A DNA stretch of 18,281 bases from contig JAUYMQ010000268.1 in assembly GCA_030698575.1 (NCBI GenBank), positions 1-18,281 of the forward strand, in the 5' to 3' direction. The notes beneath the pieces are model-generated. The model saw only the letters and a list, made by a program, of their open reading frames with translations. It was not told the DNA's origin and made no database searches. Within the stretch, counting starts at the first letter, position 1. Each line of letters opens with the position of its first letter. This document shows, piece after piece, positions 5,643 through 12,810 of this stretch. The translations under genes and the position numbers were made by a program. This DNA comes from Deltaproteobacteria bacterium. GTDB taxonomy: Bacteria > JAUYMQ01.

Positions 5643-7112
5643 ATGGGGATTGTCACAGCCGGGTGCGTCGGGCTTGCTATCATCTTGTTCCTGGTGATAG
5701 CGGAGTTGATGCGGCGCCGCCTGCACGTCGATCCGGATCTCACGCGCAAGTTCGTCCACCTCGCCACGGGGGCGCTCGTATTCTTTGCGCCCGCATTCTT
5801 TGCATCCGCCACTCCTCCCATCATCATCTCGGCCCTCTTCGTGCTGTTCCTCCTCGTGGCCTTGAGCCGTGGCTGGCTCCCGGGCATCCAGGGCACGGCC
5901 GAGAACCGCTTCGGGCCGCTCTACTTCGGCCTCACCTTCCTGATCCTCACGGTTCTCTGCTGGGACACCGAGATGGCCGTGCTCATGGCCGGCATGCAGG
6001 TGCTTACCTGGGGGGACGGCCTCGCCGCCATCGTCGGGGGGCGCTACGGGCGCCGCCCGTTCACGGTGATCAAGGGGCAAAAGACGGTCGAGGGGACCGT
6101 AACGATGTTCGTGGCGAGCTTCCTGGCGCTCGCCGGCACCCTGGCCTGGTTCGGAACGGCTTCCCCGGCCATCATTCTCTGGATCGCCCTCACGGTGGCG
6201 CTGCTCTCGACGGCCGTCGAGCTCGTCACGCCGCCCGGGCTCGACAACCTGACCATCGGCCTCGCCGCGGCCTTCTTCACGCACTTCATGCTGAACGCGT
6301 CGCCGGCGGACAACGTCGTGCTCACGCTCGGCGTTCTCATGAGCCTCGGCGTGGCCGTCACCGGTTACCGCTCGCGCTCGCTGGATCTCTCGGGCGCCCT
6401 GGCGTCCTTCATCCTCGGCACGGTCATCTTCGGGGTCGGCGGCTGGCGCTGGACGATTCCGATTCTCGTCTTCTTTGTCTCGTCCACGCTTGTCGGGAGG
6501 CTCGGCCGCGACAAGCGGGCGGGAATCGAGCTGGTCGTGGCAAAGGGAGGGGCCCGCGACGTCTATCAGTCGATGGCGAACGGCGGGCTCGCGATGTGCA
6601 TCATCCTTCTCTGGTACTTCTTCCAGGATGCGCGGCTCTACTACGTCTTCCTCGGCACGCTGGCCGCCGTCACCGCCGACACCTGGTCGAGCGAGATCGG
6701 CGTCCTCTCGAAGAAACCCCCGGTTTCGATGACGACTGGAAAGCCGGTTCCGCGGGGGCTCTCGGGCGGGGTCACCCGCCTGGGCTTCATCGCCGGGCTC
6801 ATCGGCTCGCTTCTCGTTGTATCGACGGGCCTCTTCTTCGATCCCAAGCTCTCGATCGGCAATGATATCTTCTTCGTGATCCTCGTCGCGGGCTTCCTCG
6901 GCAGCGTGAGCGACAGCTACCTCGGCGCCACGCTCCAGGGGATCTTTCGCTGCCCCTCCTGCGAGAACCTCACCGAGCGGCGCATCCACTGCGACGAGCA
7001 GGAGACGGTCCTTCACTCGGGCTCCCGCTTCGTGAACAATGATCTGGTGAACGTGATGTGCGGGTTCTCCGGCGGGCTCTTCGTCTTCCTGGCGCTTGCG
7101 CTGGTTCGCTGA
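5643..7112 (+). CDS. Fused dolichol/phytol kinase-like domain plus DUF92 (TIGR00297, phytyl-phosphate kinase-like) membrane protein
   Basis: A 489-aa polytopic membrane protein with about a dozen hydrophobic segments. Residues 1 to about 215 resemble the CTP-dependent dolichol/phytol kinase and phosphatidate cytidylyltransferase group: RKFVHLATG (35-43), WGDGLAAIVGGRYGRRP (123-139) and KGQKTVEGT (144-152). Residues about 225-489 are a DUF92/TIGR00297 domain: STLVGRLGRDKR (281-292), AAVTADTWSSEIGVLSKKP (341-359) and GFLGSVSDSYLGATLQG (417-433). In plants these two families are VTE5 (phytol to phytyl-phosphate) and VTE6 (to phytyl-diphosphate), so one polypeptide may carry out both phosphorylations of an isoprenoid alcohol. 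A CxxC...HC cluster (437, 440, 449-450) in a terminal loop may bind metal. ATG 5643 (with GGGGAAC upstream) starts just before the first membrane helix; a GTG at 5565 would add an unlikely arginine-rich leader. The gene is divergent from the geranylgeranyl reductase. The biochemical activity is inferred. Confidence 0.8.
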   Translation: MGIVTAGCVGLAIILFLVIAELMRRRLHVDPDLTRKFVHLATGALVFFAPAFFASATPPIIISALFVLFLLVALSRGWLPGIQGTAENRFGPLYFGLTFLILTVLCWDTEMAVLMAGMQVLTWGDGLAAIVGGRYGRRPFTVIKGQKTVEGTVTMFVASFLALAGTLAWFGTASPAIILWIALTVALLSTAVELVTPPGLDNLTIGLAAAFFTHFMLNASPADNVVLTLGVLMSLGVAVTGYRSRSLDLSGALASFILGTVIFGVGGWRWTIPILVFFVSSTLVGRLGRDKRAGIELVVAKGGARDVYQSMANGGLAMCIILLWYFFQDARLYYVFLGTLAAVTADTWSSEIGVLSKKPPVSMTTGKPVPRGLSGGVTRLGFIAGLIGSLLVVSTGLFFDPKLSIGNDIFFVILVAGFLGSVSDSYLGATLQGIFRCPSCENLTERRIHCDEQETVLHSGSRFVNNDLVNVMCGFSGGLFVFLALALVR

Positions 7113-7126
7113 TCCCGCGCACGCAC

Positions 7127-7166
7127 GTCATTGCTTCGGCGCCCCTGCGGGGCGCCTCGCAATGAC
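7127..7166. terminator. 40-bp palindromic repeat between convergent genes
   Basis: GTCATTGC (7127-7134) and GCAATGAC (7159-7166) enclose GCGCCCC (7139-7145) and GGGGCGC (7149-7155) around a 3-nt loop. This two-tier palindrome lies 14 bp after the kinase fusion stop and 11 bp before the CDF exporter stop, so it probably acts as a bidirectional terminator. GTCATTGC-bordered palindromes of this style occur as dispersed repeats in many bacterial genomes (general recollection). Only one copy is seen here. Confidence 0.6.
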
Positions 7167-7177
7167 ATGCGCGCCTG

Positions 7178-8107
7178 TCAGGACTTCCACTGGACGGTGG
7201 CACGGTGCGCGTAGGTCTCCGACTCGACCTGGATCGTGGTGTGGTCGATGTCGAACCTCTCCTTGAGTATCTCCTTGGCCTCGACGAGCTTTCCCCCGGC
7301 GTCCTTGAACCACTCGTCGTGCACGATGAGGTGAACGGAGAGCGCCGGCATTCCGCTCGTGATGCTCCAGACGTGGAGATCGTGCACGGCATGGACGCCG
7401 GGAATCTTCCGCAGCGTCTCGCGGATCTCGACCGGATCGATGTGGAGGGGAGTTGCCTCGAGAAGGATGTCGACCGATTCACGCAGGAGCTGGAAAGCGC
7501 CGAAAAGAATGACGACGCCGATGATCGCGCTCATGAGCGGGTCGGCGGCGTTCCAGCCCGTGAAGCGGACCACGAGCGCGCTGACGATCACGCCGACGGA
7601 AGTCAGCGCGTCGCTCAGCACGTGCATCGCGGCGCCGCGGAGATTGATGCTCTCCTTCGAGCGAGAGACGATGGAATAGGAGAGCAGGTTTACCGCGAGG
7701 CCGATGGTCGCGACCATCAGAACGACGCCACTGCGGATCTCGGTCGGCGCCAGGAGTCGGCCGTAGGCCTCGTAGAAGATGAAGCCGGCGATGCCGATGA
7801 GGAGCACGGCGTTCAGCAGCGCCGAGAGGATCTCCAGGCGGTACCAGCCGTAGGTGCGCCGGCGCCCGCCGGGCATGACCGAGAAGGTCAGCGCCAGGAA
7901 AGCCAGCAGGAGCGCCGACAGATCGGTGAACATGTGGGCGGCGTCGGACAGCAGCGCGAGGCTGCCGCTCAGAAGGCCGCCCGCCAGCTCGACCACCAGC
8001 ACCGTGCCGGTGAGCAGGGCGGCGAGAAGCAGCCTTCGCCGTTCCGCCGAACGGGTTTCCTGGTCGCGACGCCCGCGGGGAGCGGGGCTTGGTTTCTGTG
8101 CTGCCAA
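7178..8107 (-). CDS. Cation diffusion facilitator (CDF) heavy-metal exporter, CzcD/ZitB-like
   Basis: A 309-aa inner-membrane metal/proton antiporter, the usual CDF length, with six transmembrane helices. The intramembrane site is HxxxD in helix II (His58, Asp62, in SDAAHMFTDLSA) and HxxxD in helix V (His162, Asp166, in MHVLSDALTS), the arrangement typical of zinc or cobalt exporters. The C-terminal cytoplasmic domain (VHAVHDLHVWSITSGMPALSVHL) is also typical. The long histidine-rich loop seen in some relatives is absent. The start chosen is the TTG at 8107, preceded by GAGGAG at 4 nt; longer in-frame extensions lack family similarity. The divergent neighbour is ubiB, and a TATCAG/TATAGC-type -10 lies near 8120-8132 with no convincing -35. 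The gene converges with the isoprenoid kinase fusion. The metal specificity cannot be read from sequence; zinc is the likeliest. Confidence 0.88.
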   Translation of the reverse strand: MAAQKPSPAPRGRRDQETRSAERRRLLLAALLTGTVLVVELAGGLLSGSLALLSDAAHMFTDLSALLLAFLALTFSVMPGGRRRTYGWYRLEILSALLNAVLLIGIAGFIFYEAYGRLLAPTEIRSGVVLMVATIGLAVNLLSYSIVSRSKESINLRGAAMHVLSDALTSVGVIVSALVVRFTGWNAADPLMSAIIGVVILFGAFQLLRESVDILLEATPLHIDPVEIRETLRKIPGVHAVHDLHVWSITSGMPALSVHLIVHDEWFKDAGGKLVEAKEILKERFDIDHTTIQVESETYAHRATVQWKS

Positions 8108-8245
8108 ATGACTCCTCGCGCACGGGCTATACTGATAGTCCGTCCCGGCCGGTACGGGGCAATATTCTAGCCGCCGCGCGCCGGCGTGACCAGGAAGCCT
8201 TGCAGCGTCCGGGGCCGCGTGATAGGCCCTAGCTCGGGAGCAGCC

Positions 8246-9955
8246 ATGCGCCTTTCCCATCTTGTGCGCATTCCGCGGACCCTGGGGAACATCGCCCGGG
8301 GGCGCGAGATCATCGCCATCATCACCCGCTACGGGTTCGACGATCTCCTCGATCGAACGGGGCTCGCGCCCCGGTACGCCCGCTTGCGGCGCCTGCTCGG
8401 CCGCCGGACGGCGGACGAGGCCGCGGCCCGGTACTCCACCGAGGCGCGGATCCGGATGGCCCTCGAGGCCCTGGGCCCGACGTTCATCAAGTTCGGCCAG
8501 CTCCTGGCCACTCGTCCCGATCTCCTGCCCGAAGCGCTCATCGAAGAGTTGCGCAAGCTCCAGGACCGGGTGCCCCCCTTTCCCCTGGCCGAGGTCGAGG
8601 AGGTCATTTCGGCGGAACTGGGAAAGCCCATTTCAGCGCTCTTCACGGAGTTCGAGCCGGAGCCCCTCGGCGCCGCCTCCATCGCCCAGGTCCATCGGGC
8701 GCGGCTCGGCTCGGGTGAAATGGTCGTGGTGAAGGTCCGCCGCCCGAATATTCGCCGCGTGCTGCGCAACGATCTGGACATCCTGCAGGCTCTGGCCGCC
8801 CTCATCGAGGAGCGCATACCCGAGTCGCGCCAGTATCGCCCGGCGGGACTCGTCGAGGAGTTCGAGAAGTCGATCCTGGGGGAGATCGATTTCTCACGGG
8901 AGGTCTACCACCTGCAGCGTTTCGCGCGACTGCTGGCCGACGACGAGACCGTGCACGTGCCCCGGGCCTACGAGGCCTTCTGCACGTCACAGGTCATCAC
9001 GATGGAGTACGTCGAGGGGATCAAGGTGGACTGCATCGCCGAGATCGACCGGGCGGGTGTCGACCGGAAAGCCGTGGCGGAGAACGGCACGCGGCTGGTC
9101 CTCAAGCAGGTCTTCGAGCTCGGCGCTTACCACGCCGATCCGCATCCGGGGAACTTTTTTGTTCTCCCGGACGGACGCATCTGCCTGGTTGACTACGGGA
9201 TGGTCGGCACGGTCGATCCGGAGCGCGTCGACGAGCTGCTGACCTTCATGGTCGCCGTCCTGACGAACGACATGAACCGCATGGTCCGGCTGTTCGGCGA
9301 CATGGGACTTATCGACGATCAGGTCGACGTGCGGGGGCTGAAGGCGCAGACGGGAGAATTCGTCGGGCGCTACTCCGATCTTCCCCTGAACCGGCTGGAC
9401 GTCGGCCGGTACATGACCGAGCTTTTCGAGATCATCCAGCGCTATCACGTGCGAATACCCCCGGACATCCTGCTCATGGCCAAGACGGTGGCCACGATGG
9501 AGTCCGTCGCGCAATCGCTCGCGCCCGATTTCGATCCGTTCTCGGTGATGCGCCCCTACCTGGTGAGCCTCTATGTGCGCCGGATAACCGACCCCGCGTA
9601 CCTGATGAAGGGGGCGGCCTCGACGATGGAGGACTACCGGCGCGTGGTCCGGATGCTCCCCGGCGCGGTGGAAGACGTGGTTCGCAAGCTCCGGCGCGGT
9701 GAACTGCGCCTGATGCTCGATCTCCCCGATGTCCGGGCCGACGCCGCCGCGCGCGCGGGGGCTGGCAACCGGGTGGCCGCGTCAGTGATCATCGCGGCCG
9801 AGATTCTCGTCTCGGCCCTCTTTCTCGTCTTCCCGGCAGGCCCGCTGCTGCTCGGGCTGCCGCTCTCCGTTCTCGCCGGCGGCGCGGGCCTCGCGCTCGG
9901 CGCCCTGGCCACCCTCGTCCTGGCCGCCTCCGTGTGGCGCAGCCGCCCCGCCTGA
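8246..9955 (+). CDS. ubiB: UbiB/ABC1/AarF family atypical protein kinase-like ATPase
   Basis: A 569-aa protein of the UbiB (ABC1/ADCK/COQ8) family, which supports ubiquinone or other prenylquinone/prenyl-lipid metabolism at the membrane. Visible hallmarks are the KxGQ motif KFGQLLATRPDLLP (82-95), the alanine-rich loop LGAASIAQVHRA (141-152) replacing the glycine-rich loop of ordinary kinases, the beta-3 lysine VVKVRRP (161-167), the catalytic YHADPHPGN (295-303) and the metal-binding DYGMVG (316-321). Two C-terminal transmembrane helices (about 510-560) anchor it, as in bacterial UbiB. ATG 8246 is preceded by GGGAGC; a GTG at 8186 would add 20 residues with no family match. It is divergent from the CDF exporter. 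No ubi or men biosynthesis genes flank it, so its quinone or lipid partner is unknown. The nearby geranylgeranyl reductase and isoprenoid kinase suggest a shared prenyl theme. Confidence 0.9.
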   Translation: MRLSHLVRIPRTLGNIARGREIIAIITRYGFDDLLDRTGLAPRYARLRRLLGRRTADEAAARYSTEARIRMALEALGPTFIKFGQLLATRPDLLPEALIEELRKLQDRVPPFPLAEVEEVISAELGKPISALFTEFEPEPLGAASIAQVHRARLGSGEMVVVKVRRPNIRRVLRNDLDILQALAALIEERIPESRQYRPAGLVEEFEKSILGEIDFSREVYHLQRFARLLADDETVHVPRAYEAFCTSQVITMEYVEGIKVDCIAEIDRAGVDRKAVAENGTRLVLKQVFELGAYHADPHPGNFFVLPDGRICLVDYGMVGTVDPERVDELLTFMVAVLTNDMNRMVRLFGDMGLIDDQVDVRGLKAQTGEFVGRYSDLPLNRLDVGRYMTELFEIIQRYHVRIPPDILLMAKTVATMESVAQSLAPDFDPFSVMRPYLVSLYVRRITDPAYLMKGAASTMEDYRRVVRMLPGAVEDVVRKLRRGELRLMLDLPDVRADAAARAGAGNRVAASVIIAAEILVSALFLVFPAGPLLLGLPLSVLAGGAGLALGALATLVLAASVWRSRPA

Positions 9956-9964
9956 CTTTGCCGC

Positions 9965-9982
9965 ACGACACACCCATGTCGT
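9965..9982 (+). terminator. Small hairpin after ubiB, weak terminator candidate
   Basis: ACGACA/TGTCGT stem with a 6-nt loop, 9 bp after the ubiB stop and followed only by TTC. A second inverted pair TTCAAG/CTTGAA (9983-9988, 10004-10009) follows. The T-tract is poor, so termination is uncertain. Confidence 0.3.
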
Positions 9983-10075
9983 TTCAAGAAGCCCTGCGCC
10001 TCGCTTGAAGAATGCGATGAGACGCGATTCAGAGGAATTTTCGGCCCGTGGAGTGGGGGGTTGGGCGAAGGACGC

Positions 10076-10104
10076 TTGTCCCGGGGCCAAGGCTCTGGTA
10101 AATA
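10076..10104 (+). promoter_or_regulatory. Sigma-70-like extended -10 promoter for otsAB
   Basis: TTGTCC (10076-10081), a 17-nt spacer and an extended -10 TGGTAAATA (10096-10104); an overlapping AATAAT (10101-10106) also fits with a 19-nt spacer. It is in the 306-bp gap between ubiB and otsA, an AT-rich island in GC-rich surroundings, about 155 bases before the preferred start codon. The rest of the gap holds the weak ubiB terminator and a small CCACA/TGTGG palindrome (10184-10195), nothing else recognised. Confidence 0.4.
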
Positions 10105-10261
10105 ATAGGAAACAAGAACCCCCGGCTGCTCCGGCGGCGCCCCGTATTCATAGCTGCTGGATTCTTCCATCATTCTTCTCGCGACCACACCTGTGGATCG
10201 AGGCCTCGGCGGTCACGACGAGGCGCGGATCTCCGGGCCGGGCGTGAAAGGCCTGCCAGAC

Positions 10262-11695
10262 ATGGAGCCAGCCGAGCGCCAGGGTGGGCGCCTGATCGTC
10301 GTCTCCAACCGCGGACCCTTCCGCTTCAAGAAGGTGACAGAAGGGTTCCGGTCGGATCGCACGATCGGCGGTCTCGTCTCGGCGCTCGATCCGCTCCTCC
10401 GCCAGACCGGCGGCACCTGGGTCGCCTGGGACGACGAGTTCCGGAAGGGCGATCCCCTCGGAAGCCGCGTCAAGGTTCCGCTCAGCAAGCCCGAATACAC
10501 CTTCCGGCGCCTTCATCTCACGAAGCGGGACGTGCGGCTTTTCTACCAGGGCTTCTCGAACCGGACCCTTTGGCCCCTCTGCCACTACTTCATGGATCGC
10601 TGCGAGTTCAAGGCCGATCAGTTCGAGCACTACCAGAAGGTGAACGAAATCTTTGCCGAAGCCACGAACGCCGAAGCCAGGGAAGGCGATACGATCTTCG
10701 TTCAGGACTACCATCTCGCCCTCGTGCCCGCGCAGCTCAAGCGCCTGGGAACGCGGGCCAACATCGCCTTCTTCTGGCACATTCCGTTTCCACCCTGGGA
10801 CGTCTTTCGAATTCTCCCCTGGCGCGAGCGCATCCTGGGCGGGCTGCTCGACGCCGATCTGATCGGCTTCCACACGCGGGGCTACGTCCGCCACTTCGCC
10901 ACCTGCGCCAACAAGCTGTTCGGCGCGAAATGGGACGAGTCGACCGAGACTCTTCACCTGCCCGGCCGGAGCATCCAGGTGCGCGCCTGCCCGCTCGGAA
11001 TCGAGTTCAACGAATACGAGAAGATCGCGCTGCAGCCCGAGACCCAGAAGCAGGCCGCGACCATTCGAAAGCATCTCGGCACCCCGATCATCATCCTGGG
11101 TGCCGATCGCGTCGACTACTCGAAGGGAATTCTCGAAAGGATGGAGGGCATCCAGCGATTCCTGGAGCTGTATCCCAGGTACCGGCGGAAGTTCTCCTTC
11201 GTGCAGATCGCCGTGCCGAGCCGGACGGAGGTGCCGGAGTACAAGACGATCATGAGCTCCATCGACGAGACGGTGGGGCGCATCAACGGCCGCTTCGCGG
11301 AGGAGGGGTGGACGCCCATCCACTACTACAGCCGCGCTTTCCCGAGGCAGCGGCTGGTAGCGCATTACCTGGCCGCCGACATCGCGCTGCTCACGCCGCT
11401 TCGCGACGGCCTGAATCTCATCGCCAAGGAGTACGCCGCCTGCAAGCCCGACGACAATGGCACGCTCATCCTGAGCGAGTTCGCGGGCGCAGCCGACGAG
11501 ATGGAAGAGGCGCTCATCGTCAATCCCTACAACGTGGACGAAGTCGCCAAGAAGCTGAAGATCGCCGTCGAGATGCCGGTGAAAGAGCGGAAGCGGCGCA
11601 TGCACCGGCTCCGGGAGCAGACGGCTGCCCACGACATCGGCTGGTGGCGTGACGACTTTCTGGGCGGGCTCATCGGCTCGCTCGGAGGGCGCTAG
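10262..11695 (+). CDS. otsA: Trehalose-6-phosphate synthase
   Basis: A GT20 glycosyltransferase of 477 aa that transfers glucose from a nucleotide sugar to glucose-6-phosphate; cytoplasmic. The N-terminal SNRGP (15-19) and TIGGLVSAL (34-42) form the donor loop. WGDAD-type elements are followed by DYHL (149-152), FFWHIPFPP (170-178), IGFHT (201-205), the phosphate-binding RVDYSKG (283-289) and [10 protein letters not shown] (382-391). The usual HDYHL has Gln in place of the first His (Gln148). ATG 10262 is preferred as it gives a family-length N-terminus; GTG codons at 10193 and 10244 are alternatives. otsB follows 4 bp after the stop. An alternative is a glucosylglycerol-phosphate synthase, a close relative, but the linked trehalose-phosphatase favours trehalose. 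It probably makes an osmolyte or stress protectant. Confidence 0.9.
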   Translation: MEPAERQGGRLIVVSNRGPFRFKKVTEGFRSDRTIGGLVSALDPLLRQTGGTWVAWDDEFRKGDPLGSRVKVPLSKPEYTFRRLHLTKRDVRLFYQGFSNRTLWPLCHYFMDRCEFKADQFEHYQKVNEIFAEATNAEAREGDTIFVQDYHLALVPAQLKRLGTRANIAFFWHIPFPPWDVFRILPWRERILGGLLDADLIGFHTRGYVRHFATCANKLFGAKWDESTETLHLPGRSIQVRACPLGIEFNEYEKIALQPETQKQAATIRKHLGTPIIILGADRVDYSKGILERMEGIQRFLELYPRYRRKFSFVQIAVPSRTEVPEYKTIMSSIDETVGRINGRFAEEGWTPIHYYSRAFPRQRLVAHYLAADIALLTPLRDGLNLIAKEYAACKPDDNGTLILSEFAGAADEMEEALIVNPYNVDEVAKKLKIAVEMPVKERKRRMHRLREQTAAHDIGWWRDDFLGGLIGSLGGR

Positions 11696-11699
11696 CCCG

Positions 11700-12530
11700 A
11701 TGACCGCGCGAAAGGGGCGTCAGCCGGTCGAACTCGAGAGGGCGCGCAGGAGCGTGAAGGCGCGAATCATGGATGCGTCTTCCCTCTTTCTGGCCCTCGA
11801 TTACGACGGAACCCTCGTCCCCATCGTCGCGCGTCCGGAGATGGCCCGTCCGACGGAGGCGACCATCGCGATCCTCGAGTCGCTCTCGCAGACGCCGGGA
11901 ATCAAACTGGCGATCGTGTCCGGGCGCAGCCTGGAGGTCCTCCGGCGATTTCTTCCCATCCCCAATCTGATCCTCTCCGGCCTTCACGGGCTCGAGATCT
12001 GGCCCCAGGTGAACCGGGTCGCCTCCCGGACGGACGTTCACGCCGTGCGCGTTGATCTCGACCGGCTGCTCCTCGCGCTTCAGGAGAAGGTCGGCGGCGG
12101 AAATTCTCCGCGCATCGAGGACAAGCGACACGCACTGGCGTTTCACTTTCGTGGCGAGAAGCCGACCGTGGCGGCGCGAATGCGAAAAGTTGTGCACGAG
12201 GCTTTCGAGGAGATCAAGGAGGGCGCGCGGATAAAGCTCGTTCCGGGGAAGCAGGTGCTCGAGGCGCGAGCCGAGAACGTGGACAAGGGGGAATCGACGC
12301 GGTCGATGTGGGAACAGCTGGCGCCCTCTTCGCTCCCGATCGTCCTTGGCGACGACGTCACCGACGAGGATCTGTTCGGCGCTTTCTCGGACGTCGGGAT
12401 CACCGTTCGCGTGGGAAAGGCGGCGCGGAAATCCCAGGCGAGATACTTCCTGAAGAGTCCTGCCGACGTGATCACCTGGCTCGGCGAGATCCAGGCGATA
12501 TGGCGCGAGGCGGGGAAAGCGGGGAACTAG
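11700..12530 (+). CDS. otsB: Trehalose-6-phosphate phosphatase
   Basis: A 276-aa HAD-superfamily phosphatase that hydrolyses trehalose-6-phosphate to trehalose, completing the OtsAB pathway. Motif I is LDYDGTLVP (33-41, nucleophile Asp34, acid/base Asp36), motif II VSGRS (73-77), with SGLHGLE in the cap region, VDKGES (194-199) as the motif III lysine region, and motif IV GDDVTDEDLF (217-226). Length is normal. ATG 11700 begins 4 bp after the otsA stop, with GGAGG 11 nt upstream inside otsA, so translation is probably coupled. The TAG stop (12528-12530) is part of CTAG, which is simultaneously the stop of the convergent ccmD, leaving no room for a terminator between the two operons. Confidence 0.93.
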   Translation: MTARKGRQPVELERARRSVKARIMDASSLFLALDYDGTLVPIVARPEMARPTEATIAILESLSQTPGIKLAIVSGRSLEVLRRFLPIPNLILSGLHGLEIWPQVNRVASRTDVHAVRVDLDRLLLALQEKVGGGNSPRIEDKRHALAFHFRGEKPTVAARMRKVVHEAFEEIKEGARIKLVPGKQVLEARAENVDKGESTRSMWEQLAPSSLPIVLGDDVTDEDLFGAFSDVGITVRVGKAARKSQARYFLKSPADVITWLGEIQAIWREAGKAGN

Positions 12531-12670
12531 CGGGCGCGCAGCTCGGCGGCCAGGCGCTCCAGCTCCTGCGCAACCCGGCGGCTGCGCGTGATGAGACTCG
12601 CCGAGTAAGCCGTTACCAGGACACCCACCAGCAGGTAAGCCCAGATCAGATAGCCGAAGTTTTCTTTCAT
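12527..12670 (-). CDS. ccmD: CcmD, small membrane protein of the haem exporter
   Basis: A 47-aa gene, too short for most ORF cut-offs. The product starts MKENFGYLIWAYLLVGV, has one transmembrane helix (about 6-27, including Y-L-I-W-A-Y), then a basic, charged helix (TRSRRVAQELERLAAELRAR), the classic CcmD layout. CcmD releases holo-CcmE from the CcmABC complex in the inner membrane. GAGG stands 7 nt before the ATG. It follows ccmA, ccmB and ccmC in the canonical order but is separated from ccmC by 140 bp filled with a palindromic repeat element. Its stop codon overlaps that of otsB on the opposite strand. Confidence 0.88.
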   Translation of the reverse strand: MKENFGYLIWAYLLVGVLVTAYSASLITRSRRVAQELERLAAELRAR

Positions 12671-12687
12671 CGATTTCCCTCGGAGGA

Positions 12688-12805
12688 GGTCAGACCCAAG
12701 ATGGGGTCAGACCCTGTTTTGATTCCCGCCGTAGAGGGCATGAGCCTGGGGTCTGACCCCAGATCTCGATGCAGCAGCCTGCCAACCCGGAGCGGGTCTG
12801 ACCCC
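12688..12805. repeat. REP/MITE-like palindromic element between ccmC and ccmD
   Basis: Four copies of a near-palindromic core: GGTCAGACCC (12688-12697), GGGGTCAGACCC (12703-12714), then in the opposite sense GGGGTCTGACCCC (12748-12760) and GGGTCTGACCCC (12794-12805). The two-plus-two inverted arrangement over 118 bp resembles a bacterial interspersed mosaic (BIME-like) element of the kind moved by RAYT (REP-associated tyrosine transposase) proteins. It begins 5 bp after the ccmC stop (12811) and almost fills the 140-bp gap. No transposase is in the window. Confidence 0.75.
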
Positions 12806-12810
12806 AGAGC

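Noticed and set aside
5568-7016. Long minus-strand open frame of 482 codons
   Set aside because: Lies wholly antisense to the membrane kinase fusion. Its translation is Arg/Glu/Asp-rich with no domain, as expected for a shadow of hydrophobic codons in a GC-rich gene.
10148-11632. Long minus-strand open frame of 494 codons
   Set aside because: Antisense to otsA, which has all family motifs. The shadow has no recognisable domain or ribosome site.
12688-12805. Rho-independent terminator of ccmABC
   Set aside because: There is no T-tract after the stems, ccmD follows in the same operon, and the four-core pattern fits a repeat element better.
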